This document shows positions 9,137-17,719 of a stretch of 57,880 nucleotides of DNA, in pieces. The first letter of the stretch is position 1. Each line of letters opens with the position of its first letter. Source of the stretch: an uncultured Fidelibacterota bacterium (GTDB lineage Bacteria > Fidelibacterota > Marinisomatia > Marinisomatales > UBA8229); NCBI GenBank assembly GCA_913041945.1, contig CAJWIT010000008.1, positions 1 through 57,880 on the forward strand, read 5' to 3'. Below the pieces are notes generated by a model. It ran no database searches and was not told where the DNA came from. It was given only the letters and a program-made list of their open reading frames with translations. A program made the position numbers and the translations under genes.

Positions 9137-12100
9137 TCATTTTAACAGCATTATTTTTCTTGTTTGTGTTTTCCCATTACTCTCCAATTTAAGAAAATAC
9201 AAACCGCTTGCTGCATCATGAGCATTCCATTGAATAGTGTAATGACCAGGTTCTTGGGTAGCTTCTACCAATGTGATTATCTGCCTTCCGGTAATATCAT
9301 AGACAATGACTTGAACATCAGATAATTTTGGAATGGAATAGTTAATAGTTGTAACAGGATTAAATGGATTCGGATAGTTTGGATTTAGTGCAAATTCAGT
9401 AGGTGACAAAAGAGATTTTTCCAAATAAATATGTTGAACATCACCGTTCATTACAATCTCTCCTGATTGGTCTAACATCCATTCTTCCCCCCGATCAGTA
9501 GTTAACATCCATTCTTCATCATTACCGTGAGTAACGGAATAGGCAATAATCAAATTATCACCGTTATTCAAAATTTCAATATCCCCAGAATCTTCACAAT
9601 ATTTAAAATCTCCTGCAAAACGTATGTCAAAACCTCCTGCTGGCGGTTTTGGTGGCATACTGTAGCTTAATTTCTCTTCTTCAGGGATAGAAACACCAAA
9701 ATACAGTTCTCCGGCTTTGCCATTTGAATTGAAAAATGATATGCTGTTGGCACTTTCAAGAGCACTGGCAAATTGGTTTCTGGACGCTCTATTAGAATTA
9801 GTTATGGTGATATTACCAGTGGCAAGGGCACGAACCCAATACCCCTGTCCAGGCTCTAATATGCTGGCGTTGGAATATCCATTGTCATAAAAATAAAAAG
9901 TATTTGAAACAATTATTCCCTCTGGATCATCAATATCAGTAACAGATACCGGTGTTGAAATCCCTGAAATCATATTCCAACCTTCGTGTAATAATATGGA
10001 TATTTCATCGTTCGGTAGTCCCATGATATCGCTTGAACCAGCAGTTGTAAATCGTAACCAATAACCAAATCCTTCAAGAAGTTCTTCTTCCTGATTATAG
10101 CTTCCATCAAATGAATACAACGTATTCTCAATCGCATCAGGAAAGAGTGACAAGTAACTGGCATCTTCCACTTCTGCTGGCAATCCCATCATATTCCATC
10201 CTTCTGAAAAAGGAACAGAAATTACCACCTGATTTGCGGTTGCGTCTACTGTGAGTGAAACAGGTATAGTAACTGTTGGTTCAGCATTTGTGTCTATAAA
10301 TATGGATGCGTCATATGATCCTTCCGATAAACCCGCAGAATTAACTTCCAGCATAAATTCAGCAGATTCCCCATCATATAATTCTCCTTCCAGTTCATTG
10401 GTTTCAGATGCAATAGTCAACCAGTCGACAATTCTACGGAACTGGAGGGATAATTCACTTGTAACATAATCATCATTATAACCAACCTGTAAGCCATCTG
10501 TACCATCACCATTTTGCATACCAATAGTTGCGCTTGTAAGGTATCCTTCCATTTCCCTGTAATTGATATCAACATGGCCAGTGTTATGAAGGACAACCTC
10601 AAAATCGTACGTGCCAGGATAATTACTGGAGCAGCGGGCAACATGGTCAAACCAAATCACAAGTTTATCATTAAAAGCATAGGTATATACGTTGCCTCCC
10701 TGTACCGAGCAACCGGAACCACCTTCAATCTCCGGGCTCAAATCATCCCAGAATCCAAAAATGGCTGGTTGGGGAGCAGAAGATGATGGAATACTTGTAT
10801 TCGAAAATGCTGTATTATCTTCACCAAAGCCTATCCATCCATTAGGGTTAACAATACATTGAGTATATGTTTCTCCATAAAATGGGAATTCAAAACTTAT
10901 ATTTATCGGATCTGCTGCCTGGTCATTGTGAGGAAATACCAATTGTGTCCCTAAACCAGATATGTCCACCCATTCGTAATTGAGATCTGAATCTAAGTCT
11001 GAATCGCTCCAATATTGGCTAAAGCTATCCGGGCCTCCACCTGGGTTAACAAATGGCAGGGGATACGTTTCACTGATAGCATATGACAGAACAGAGCCGG
11101 CTTCACCAATATTGGAAAAGATGAGATTACTTGATGCTGTTTCATTTAATGCTACGATAAAATCAAAGGTTCCAGGATTATAAGTTAAGTCTGGAGAAGG
11201 AAGGGCTGTGGGAGGTTGGGTTGTGATGAAAATTGCCGTTTCATCATCGAGTTCCATAGCTGCAGTAGGATATTTGTCATCAAAAGTATATTGTAATCCG
11301 TCATTACCTAAATGATTTTCAGTTCCGATGGTAGAATACGCACCGTGTGTAGGAGTATAATTACTATAATTTCCTGAAGAGGTATTATTAAATTCATTGT
11401 ATTGAATTTTTATTTCTCCATCTCCATACGGTTGAGCGGGATTATTGTAAAGTATTATTTGGAATGTTTCCACGGAATTTGCATAATAAGTCCTCATGTC
11501 CGACCATTCAATGATAACGAATTCATCATCTGGATCAACGTAGCCAAACACATCACCGCCACTGGAGGTTTTCAAGTCATCCCAAAATGCTGCCACCATA
11601 GGCGAGGGACCTCCTGCGCCAGGTATTGAGTAATTCCGGAAGGATTCCATTTCTGAATGCCCAAAGGCAATCCATCCATTGCTGTTTACAGTGATCTCAT
11701 CATAATCCACACCGTAAAACTTGAATGTAAAAGGTAAATCAATGTATGCTGAGGAGGTACTGTAGTTCCCATTTCCACTATCTGATAAATTTAAATCAGT
11801 CCCAGGGCCTCCGTAGCCAGGATCAATCTCTATCCAATCGTAGATGGGTGCAAGATCATACCCTGTATCCCCTGAGTCATAAATGTAATATCCATACTGG
11901 TCAGGCCCAAACGGATCAATCTCAGATACAGTTCCTATTTGGAGTTGATAATATTCGGTACGGTCATATCCCTCTTCACTTTGGATATGTAGGCCGATAG
12001 ATAAAATTGTCCCATTCAGGATATCGTTCCCTGCAGTGATAGTAAACATATCTGACGTGACTGATCCCATGGGGAGAATATCTCCCCAACTCCCGTAATT

Positions 12101-14569
12101 ATCGCTGATTTCTATAAGATTTCCAAAAGAGATTAATTCCCCGAACACTCCCATGGCTGTTTCCACTCCGGTATTTTGAAGTATAATGGAGAAAGTGCTG
12201 GTTGCACCAGGTTCCATATAACCATTACCATGAATGATTAATAAACTTCCGTCCACATCCAAATGAATAACGGCGTCCCATTCGTTGGAGGGGAAAGAGG
12301 AATCATCGGTAATATGTAAACGGAGGCCTAAGTCTTCTCGATGAATGGCAGAGGGAGCCACCGAAAGGATAAAATCATCCCCATATTGTGATTGGCCTAC
12401 ATTTATTGTACCATAGACAACTGTTTCATTGGAAAGGGTAACCAGTGGGGATGTTGTGCTTAATGTTGCTGAAATACCAGTCACATTTTCAGTTCCAAAA
12501 TTTTCCAGTGGAATTGATAGGCCAACTGTTTCTCCCGAACTCAACACTCCATCATCGTCATTATGTATCTCTATTCCTTGCTCGTGATTGACATTGACTA
12601 ATTTGCTGGCCATGGTTATTGAAAAAGATCCTTCATACGGTTTGCAGTTCTGCTTTGTAACGGTTACAGCTACAATCCCCTCTGAAGATGAATTGAGATC
12701 AAACGTAATGTTTCCAACACTATTGGCAAAACCATTCATAAAGATTTCATCATTGCTCTTTAGCAATGTTACCATAGCGTTTTCAGCTGGAGTTCCATTT
12801 TGATTTTGAACGCTGACATCAATAAAATTAGTACCAAATGGAATCTCTGAGGGATAAGTAACCCATAATATATCGGGTGTATCCGTCCAAAGATGAGTTG
12901 CTGGATCTCCCATCAGGTTATTCCATTGGGTAAAAGCACTAACCCAATTGTATGGGTTTGATGGATAGGCACTAAATAAAGCTAGTTTTCCGTTGGCCAA
13001 AGCAGCTCCTGCAGTTCCTAATTGTTTTGCAAAAAGACCGTCATACAGTCCCATATCAACTATGTTATTGAACAGAGTATGGGTGTTCCAGGTTGCCGTA
13101 CCTATAGATGCCACGCCTCCTTTTGGATTTGAGCTGGTGCCTGCTCTTAAAAACTTTTCAGTGAGAGCTGTATTATCTTCAGCAAATGATCCAGTTCCGC
13201 AAGTAAGGATTGTGGCAAAAGGGAGTTTAAAACCATTATTCGCACCGTCAACATTACCGGAGCCAAAGCCGCTTACACCCAAATATCCCCGATAGTTCAG
13301 ATAGAGGACACCTTCGTTCAGCTGACTTTGCATCCAGGATGAATATCCCCCTCCGCTAAATTTCGTTCGCACGTCTTCCATGCCATGGGCAACCATGATT
13401 TCCTCAACATATTCATTGGAAATCACGGTTGAAATGCCCGATGAGCTTGGGTCACCCACGAGGGCTGCTTTTTCATAATAGGTAATCATATCTGCCATAT
13501 AGGTAGCTTTTTCGTAATTCACAATTTTGCTTGTAACAACGGACAAGTCTGAAGTACTTCTGACCGATAAACGACCAATCAGTACCTCAGGAAGAAGATC
13601 GTCACCATTCAGTTGGGAATAGGGATGATCCCCTTCGCAATCATTGCCGTACGAATTGTGGCCCCACCCTTCGTAAAACGTGGGAACGCTATATGATCCA
13701 CCAACGTCTCCTACAAGGGCTACAAATTCCGGGCGTGGGCTAAAGGTATTAAAGGCATTTGTTATGTAGTTCTTTATCTGGCTTGACGAAGATCCCGTTT
13801 CGCTGAGTGATGCAGTATAAACCACATACCCGCGTTTATGACGCCAGTCCAGAAGCTGCTGGAAATATGAATTGTCCTCAGAATTACCGCCGCAAATATA
13901 GAGAATAGCCGGATCCTGATAATCCTCATTCCGGCTGGATGGGGTATAGTTCACGATCATGGTCTCATAAAGCTTTTCAAATGTCCTGGAACGGAGCTGG
14001 GGTGTAAATTCATCCGATTCCCTGTCTCCGGTCTCTTCTACAGTAATTTCAATCTCATCATACACAACCATTTCATTTCCTGCTGGATTGTACTCAAAAG
14101 GAACAACACTGATGTTGAATAACTGTAATTCCCTCATCACCAGCCGGTCAGAAACGATAAGGTTTTCTTCAGGATAGGAATGACCGGATTCATAATACTC
14201 CAGGTTGACATGGTTTATTATGGACGGGCTTTTGCCCTCCCGGTCATTTTGAAATGGATAAATCTTTACATTTTCAAGAGTATGGGATTGAATGACAGAA
14301 TAACTGACTAGGTATTCTTTAATGGGGTCAATTTGTACAAAGGTTGAAAAGAGAGGAAGCTCAGGCATCCCCTGCTTAGTTGTTTTTCCTGAGTTGGGAG
14401 ATACAAAACGGGTATATTCTCCAATAGATTCAGTCTGGATATCACCCGGGGCAAACTGGATTTTTGTATTTCCATTCTGTGCGCTGTTCAGGATAAACTG
14501 GTTCGTACCAACCAGTAAATGATTGCTGCAAATTAAGGTTAATGTAATTAAAAATATTTTTTTTACCAT
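9137..14569 (-). CDS. Giant secreted C25 (gingipain-like) peptidase homologue with nidogen-like domains, GWN module and sorting domain
   Basis: 1810 residues. Order: signal peptide (about 1-22); propeptide-like region (25-205) with beta-strand repeats; C25 domain (about 215-560) with 'ILYICGG', 'FVALVGDVGG' and 'LLPEVLIGRLSVRS'; an Ig-like/CARDB-like stretch; two nidogen-like units (about 890-1070 and 1190-1370), each with 'NGWI.FG...AFWDDL'; GWN module (about 1455-1600); and a C-terminal sorting domain from NYPNPFNP (about 1728) to a terminal KIMLLK. The Cys region LTCGTGSF (Cys457) is present. The position where gingipains carry the catalytic His in NYxGHG reads NYRGYLG here, so the usual His is a Tyr and activity is uncertain. 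AAGGGA precedes the start. It may lead the same transcript as pgsBCW. Confidence 0.88.
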   Translation of the reverse strand: MVKKIFLITLTLICSNHLLVGTNQFILNSAQNGNTKIQFAPGDIQTESIGEYTRFVSPNSGKTTKQGMPELPLFSTFVQIDPIKEYLVSYSVIQSHTLENVKIYPFQNDREGKSPSIINHVNLEYYESGHSYPEENLIVSDRLVMRELQLFNISVVPFEYNPAGNEMVVYDEIEITVEETGDRESDEFTPQLRSRTFEKLYETMIVNYTPSSRNEDYQDPAILYICGGNSEDNSYFQQLLDWRHKRGYVVYTASLSETGSSSSQIKNYITNAFNTFSPRPEFVALVGDVGGSYSVPTFYEGWGHNSYGNDCEGDHPYSQLNGDDLLPEVLIGRLSVRSTSDLSVVTSKIVNYEKATYMADMITYYEKAALVGDPSSSGISTVISNEYVEEIMVAHGMEDVRTKFSGGGYSSWMQSQLNEGVLYLNYRGYLGVSGFGSGNVDGANNGFKLPFATILTCGTGSFAEDNTALTEKFLRAGTSSNPKGGVASIGTATWNTHTLFNNIVDMGLYDGLFAKQLGTAGAALANGKLALFSAYPSNPYNWVSAFTQWNNLMGDPATHLWTDTPDILWVTYPSEIPFGTNFIDVSVQNQNGTPAENAMVTLLKSNDEIFMNGFANSVGNITFDLNSSSEGIVAVTVTKQNCKPYEGSFSITMASKLVNVNHEQGIEIHNDDDGVLSSGETVGLSIPLENFGTENVTGISATLSTTSPLVTLSNETVVYGTINVGQSQYGDDFILSVAPSAIHREDLGLRLHITDDSSFPSNEWDAVIHLDVDGSLLIIHGNGYMEPGATSTFSIILQNTGVETAMGVFGELISFGNLIEISDNYGSWGDILPMGSVTSDMFTITAGNDILNGTILSIGLHIQSEEGYDRTEYYQLQIGTVSEIDPFGPDQYGYYIYDSGDTGYDLAPIYDWIEIDPGYGGPGTDLNLSDSGNGNYSTSSAYIDLPFTFKFYGVDYDEITVNSNGWIAFGHSEMESFRNYSIPGAGGPSPMVAAFWDDLKTSSGGDVFGYVDPDDEFVIIEWSDMRTYYANSVETFQIILYNNPAQPYGDGEIKIQYNEFNNTSSGNYSNYTPTHGAYSTIGTENHLGNDGLQYTFDDKYPTAAMELDDETAIFITTQPPTALPSPDLTYNPGTFDFIVALNETASSNLIFSNIGEAGSVLSYAISETYPLPFVNPGGGPDSFSQYWSDSDLDSDLNYEWVDISGLGTQLVFPHNDQAADPINISFEFPFYGETYTQCIVNPNGWIGFGEDNTAFSNTSIPSSSAPQPAIFGFWDDLSPEIEGGSGCSVQGGNVYTYAFNDKLVIWFDHVARCSSNYPGTYDFEVVLHNTGHVDINYREMEGYLTSATIGMQNGDGTDGLQVGYNDDYVTSELSLQFRRIVDWLTIASETNELEGELYDGESAEFMLEVNSAGLSEGSYDASIFIDTNAEPTVTIPVSLTVDATANQVVISVPFSEGWNMMGLPAEVEDASYLSLFPDAIENTLYSFDGSYNQEEELLEGFGYWLRFTTAGSSDIMGLPNDEISILLHEGWNMISGISTPVSVTDIDDPEGIIVSNTFYFYDNGYSNASILEPGQGYWVRALATGNITITNSNRASRNQFASALESANSISFFNSNGKAGELYFGVSIPEEEKLSYSMPPKPPAGGFDIRFAGDFKYCEDSGDIEILNNGDNLIIAYSVTHGNDEEWMLTTDRGEEWMLDQSGEIVMNGDVQHIYLEKSLLSPTEFALNPNYPNPFNPVTTINYSIPKLSDVQVIVYDITGRQIITLVEATQEPGHYTIQWNAHDAASGLYFLKLESNGKTQTRKIMLLK

Positions 14570-14636
14570 TATGGTTTTCCCTTAGTAAAATGTTTTTTTT
14601 AATCGATCGCTTAAAATAACGGTTAAGAAGAGTAAT

Positions 14637-14795
14637 TTACTTAATTATGAGTAATGGCGATAGCTCCTCTGAAGCCATGGTGTAATTCCAGTTTAATGTT
14701 GTACTCGAATAATTAGGAGATTTAATTAAAAAATAGTCTTCTTTAGAAAAAGAACGTAATAGTTCATTTTCTTCTTTTCCAAGGGAAAAATACAA
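14637..14795 (-). other. Unassigned short open frame (52 codons, TTG start) overlapping a small membrane ORF
   Basis: In the +1 frame relative to the 48-residue ORF upstream, an open stretch runs from a TAA at 14808-14810 to a TAA at 14637-14639. It contains a protein-like sequence with a balanced composition: FSLGKEENELLRSFSKEDY, then FLIKSPNYSSTTLNWNYTM. The only plausible start is TTG at 14793-14795, with no ribosome site. It could be the second half of a frameshifted gene, the remnant of a lost gene, or a chance frame. Together with the 48-residue ORF it accounts for most of the 360-base gap 14570-14928; the remainder is AT-rich upstream DNA of the C25 gene. Confidence 0.25.
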
Positions 14796-14910
14796 AGGGG
14801 AGACAGATTAAAATGATCATCCCGAACTTAAGACCAATCAAAAATATAATAGCGGTGAGTGCAATTTTCGATGATATTGGCATAGTGAATAATCTATTAA
14901 ACCAATTCAT
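14764..14910 (-). CDS. Small single-pass membrane protein candidate (48 residues)
   Basis: An ATG 18 nt after the kdsD stop opens a 48-codon frame. It codes for a short amphipathic start (MNWFNRLFT), a hydrophobic stretch of about 25 residues (IALTAIIFLIGLKFGMIILI and on) and a basic end (FPWKRRK), the layout of a small inner-membrane protein with a cytoplasmic positive tail. An internal ATG at 14883 is also in frame. No strong Shine-Dalgarno motif is visible, but the position directly downstream of kdsD would allow translation from the same transcript. No family is recognised. The alternative is the N-terminal part of a frameshifted gene continuing in the overlapping frame that ends at 14637. 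Confidence 0.45.
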   Translation of the reverse strand: MNWFNRLFTMPISSKIALTAIIFLIGLKFGMIILICLPFVFFPWKRRK

Positions 14911-14928
14911 CAGGTATACTGCAGGCAG

Positions 14929-15924
14929 CTAAAACAGCCTAGTCTGGTAAATATCGTGGAGTCGTAATAAACCGATGCAGGTTTTTCCATCCTTTTTCGT
15001 GACGGGCAGGACGGTAATCTGGGAGGTCCGGTCTTCCATGAGAGTGAGGGCGTCCTGAATGGGTGCCTGGACAGGAATTGAAATAGGATCTTCGGACATT
15101 AACTCTTTTGCTTTCATTTTATCAATATCTCCATTTGTTGCCAGACAACGGCGTATATCTCCTTCAGTAATGATACCTTCAATTTCCTTGGTTTTTGATA
15201 AAATAAGAGCTGCCCCCTGAGGTTTATCAGTCATAAGAATGACTACCTCACGTACATTATGAGTGGGAGTCACTACTGCTACATTTTGGAGAGGTTGAAT
15301 AATATCTTCGATTTCCAAACGGAGTTTTTTCCCTAATTCCCCGCCGGGATGATAGCGGACAAAGTCTTCATGTTTGAACTCCCTGGCGGTCATTAATACA
15401 GAAGCAAGAGCATCACCGATTGCCATTGTTACTGTTGTGCTGGAAGTGGGAACTATGCCCAGGGGATCAGCTTCTTTTGAAACAGTTGCATCGAGAACAA
15501 TGTCACATTTCTTGGATAACGGTGCTGTCAGGTTACCGATAATACCAATCAAGGGAGAATTGGACTCTTTCAAGATGGGAACTAATCTAAGGAGTTCTTC
15601 CGTACCACCGCTTTTAGAGATTAAGATTGTAGGATCACCAGGATGATAAATCCCAAGATCTCCATGGAGTGCTTCCGCTGCATGTAGAAATACTGCTTGG
15701 GTACCCGTACTGCATAGCGTGGCAACAATCTTTTGACCAATTAAACCAGATTTCCCTAATCCGCAGATAACAACTTTTCCAGGATGGTTAATGATGATCT
15801 CAGCTGCTTCCACCACTTTTTTCCTCACGCGAGATTGTGCTGTCAATAATGCGTTGGCTTCGTCTGTTAAAACTGCAGAAACAATTTCAGACATTTTCTT
15901 AAGATCTAATTTTATCTGACTCAT
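14929..15924 (-). CDS. kdsD: D-arabinose-5-phosphate isomerase (KpsF/GutQ/KdsD family)
   Basis: 331 residues, the family norm. An N-terminal SIS domain (about 35-180) has 'GKVVICGLGKSGLIGQKIVATL', 'HGDLGI' and 'LISKSGGTEELLRLVPILK'. Two CBS domains follow (about 210-265 and 275-331). The enzyme interconverts ribulose-5-phosphate and arabinose-5-phosphate, the first committed step to KDO for lipopolysaccharide, consistent with a Gram-negative cell. It acts in the cytosol. The ATG start is clear, and AATTATTATATAGG lies upstream without a strong ribosome site. A small membrane ORF follows directly. No kdsC or kdsA is in the window. Confidence 0.93.
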   Translation of the reverse strand: MSQIKLDLKKMSEIVSAVLTDEANALLTAQSRVRKKVVEAAEIIINHPGKVVICGLGKSGLIGQKIVATLCSTGTQAVFLHAAEALHGDLGIYHPGDPTILISKSGGTEELLRLVPILKESNSPLIGIIGNLTAPLSKKCDIVLDATVSKEADPLGIVPTSSTTVTMAIGDALASVLMTAREFKHEDFVRYHPGGELGKKLRLEIEDIIQPLQNVAVVTPTHNVREVVILMTDKPQGAALILSKTKEIEGIITEGDIRRCLATNGDIDKMKAKELMSEDPISIPVQAPIQDALTLMEDRTSQITVLPVTKKDGKTCIGLLRLHDIYQTRLF

Positions 15925-16037
15925 GAATAAAGATGACCTATATAATAATCACAAATTAACTCTCTACTATGAAAATGTATATAAAAAGTTTACCAGGTGT
16001 CAATTGATTTTGTTCATTAAAAAAGATTGATGAAAAA

Positions 16038-16778
16038 TTAAAAAATTAAATGAAGTGATATGCCATTATTTGTTGGAAAAAGATACACATGGGTTTCTTT
16101 GTTTTTATGATATTGAATGGAAAACCCTCTTCCGATAACTGTACCTAATCCTGCTCCGAAAACAACATCACTAACATAATGTTTATTATCATGAATTCTA
16201 CTAACTGCTGACAAAGTTGCCATGAGGTAAGCAACTGTTCCAGCTTTCCATCCATAAAGTTCATTTGTGACCGCAGCAATGGTAAAACTGTGAGATGTAT
16301 GGCCTGAGGGAAATGACAGGGTTCCATTATTTGGCCGTTCCCGACCCACTCCAAATTTCAATAAATAAGTAGCAAATGCATTGCTCATGAGGGCTAAAGC
16401 TGAAAATTCCAGCTTTGCCCAAACTTCTTTTTTGGACTCACCTTTTAATTTTGAATGAGTTACTATGGTTGTCCATAAAATCCAATGACCCAATGCTCCT
16501 CCATATAAATCTCCTGCCCTGGCTAAATCACCTGACAGAAGTCCCTCTCTTTCAGAATACTCTTTTACTTTTTGATCATATTGGTATCCTCCAATCGCAG
16601 CTAATACAGAAGTAGTAAAAATGAATTGATTCATTCGATCTGTCGCAGAATATTTGAATCCATTGATAACCTTATCAGATATTTCATTTGTTGAATTTTG
16701 CTCTAGTTTGCTCAGGTTTTGCCCAAGAACAGCACTGAAACAAGTGATAAAGATCAGGATGTACCATTTTAGAGTCAT
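16038..16778 (-). CDS. PAP2-family membrane-associated phosphatase
   Basis: 246 residues with an N-terminal signal sequence (MTLKWYILIFITCFSAVLG). All three PAP2 motifs are present: K-x6-RP (KFGVGRERP, 141-149), PSGH (157-160) and SR-x5-H (SRIHDNKH, 193-200), followed by Asp204. The catalytic histidines are therefore His160 and His200. Family members remove phosphate from lipid phosphates or undecaprenyl diphosphate. The cleavable-looking N-terminus suggests a periplasmic or outer-membrane form rather than a classical six-helix enzyme. It lies next to cell-wall genes but is separated from the next upstream gene (start 17719) by 80 bases, so its operon membership is uncertain. Confidence 0.9.
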   Translation of the reverse strand: MTLKWYILIFITCFSAVLGQNLSKLEQNSTNEISDKVINGFKYSATDRMNQFIFTTSVLAAIGGYQYDQKVKEYSEREGLLSGDLARAGDLYGGALGHWILWTTIVTHSKLKGESKKEVWAKLEFSALALMSNAFATYLLKFGVGRERPNNGTLSFPSGHTSHSFTIAAVTNELYGWKAGTVAYLMATLSAVSRIHDNKHYVSDVVFGAGLGTVIGRGFSIQYHKNKETHVYLFPTNNGISLHLIF

Positions 16779-16858
16779 GGCGAATGCCTATGTGTTTTTA
16801 TCTTTTTTTCTATCATAAGAAACCAATGGGATTCTTTACGTTGGAAATACTTAATGAA

Positions 16859-17719
16859 TTAGTGAGTCAATGGAACAAACCTGTAAATCATTACACCATC
16901 AAACAACGGCCCTTCCTCCCTGAAAAAGTATTCCATAAAATCTATATTGACCGTTTCACCGTATTCTGAAGATGCATGAATGAGATTTTTCTGATCAATC
17001 ACCATACCTTCATGGGCTACCACTATTCCCATTTTAAAATATGCTTTTTTTACAAGTGCCACACCGCAAACATCAGGGAATTTAGATAACAATTCTCTAT
17101 TAATTTCCTCATGTGGAATAAAATGGACAGTGGTTTTTTTTGTCCAGTCCAGGTCTAAAAATTCACTGCCGTCTTCCTTTCGGTTCAATGTTATATCAAT
17201 TTTTTCCAGATGATCTTTCTCTAACAATTCTTTGGTTATAGTAACCGTATACGGATTTTCCTGGATGCGATCAGACGTATAATGCCAGCGAGTTTTATAG
17301 GAGGGTTTATGATCTTTGTAATGAATCGTTATCATATTTGCACGGGCTTCATTCCAGGATGTGCTTTGTGTAAACGCAAGGCTTGTGAGCACATGGACTG
17401 TACAGTCAGACACATCCAAACGGATAATGGGATCAGGATCTGGCTCTGCTTCTTCACCCAGTTTAAAAACTTCATAGGGTTTGCCCACTTGCCACAGGGC
17501 AAATGCTTTCAAGCGGTCATAAAAATTTGGGTAATGCTGATAAAATTGCGGAAGGATCTCTGAGATCTGTTTTTCATTTAAGGTCCAGGGTTTTGGTAAT
17601 GAATCAATCCAATTATTTGGATAAGAGCAACTTATTAAAAGGCAAAAGTAGAAAGGAAGGAAGAAAATTTTTCTCCTTCCTTTTACCTTAATTTTTTCTA
17701 TTTCCATTTTTTTCGCCAA
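16859..17719 (-). CDS. DUF1460 amidase-like lipoprotein (N-acetylmuramoyl-L-alanine amidase-like)
   Basis: Up to 286 residues. The reading frame opens with TTG at 17719, inside the end of the GH3 fusion gene; an ATG at 17707 overlaps that gene's TAG and is equally likely. A lipoprotein signal (FYFCLLISC, Cys31 from the TTG) is visible. The DUF1460 fold is NlpC/P60-like: catalytic Cys106 lies in LDVSDCTVHVLTSLAF, with a later His in VVAHEGMV. Characterised relatives in Bacteroidetes cleave the lactyl-amide bond of muropeptides. Coupling with the upstream GH3/beta-lactamase fusion suggests both work on peptidoglycan fragments at the outer membrane. Confidence 0.88.
   Translation of the reverse strand: MAKKMEIEKIKVKGRRKIFFLPFYFCLLISCSYPNNWIDSLPKPWTLNEKQISEILPQFYQHYPNFYDRLKAFALWQVGKPYEVFKLGEEAEPDPDPIIRLDVSDCTVHVLTSLAFTQSTSWNEARANMITIHYKDHKPSYKTRWHYTSDRIQENPYTVTITKELLEKDHLEKIDITLNRKEDGSEFLDLDWTKKTTVHFIPHEEINRELLSKFPDVCGVALVKKAYFKMGIVVAHEGMVIDQKNLIHASSEYGETVNIDFMEYFFREEGPLFDGVMIYRFVPLTH

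Noticed and set aside
9137-14569. Possible frameshift or fusion of several genes in the 1810-residue protein
   Set aside because: The frame is continuous, and the domain order (peptidase, nidogen-like pair, GWN module, sorting tail) is sensible for one secreted protein.
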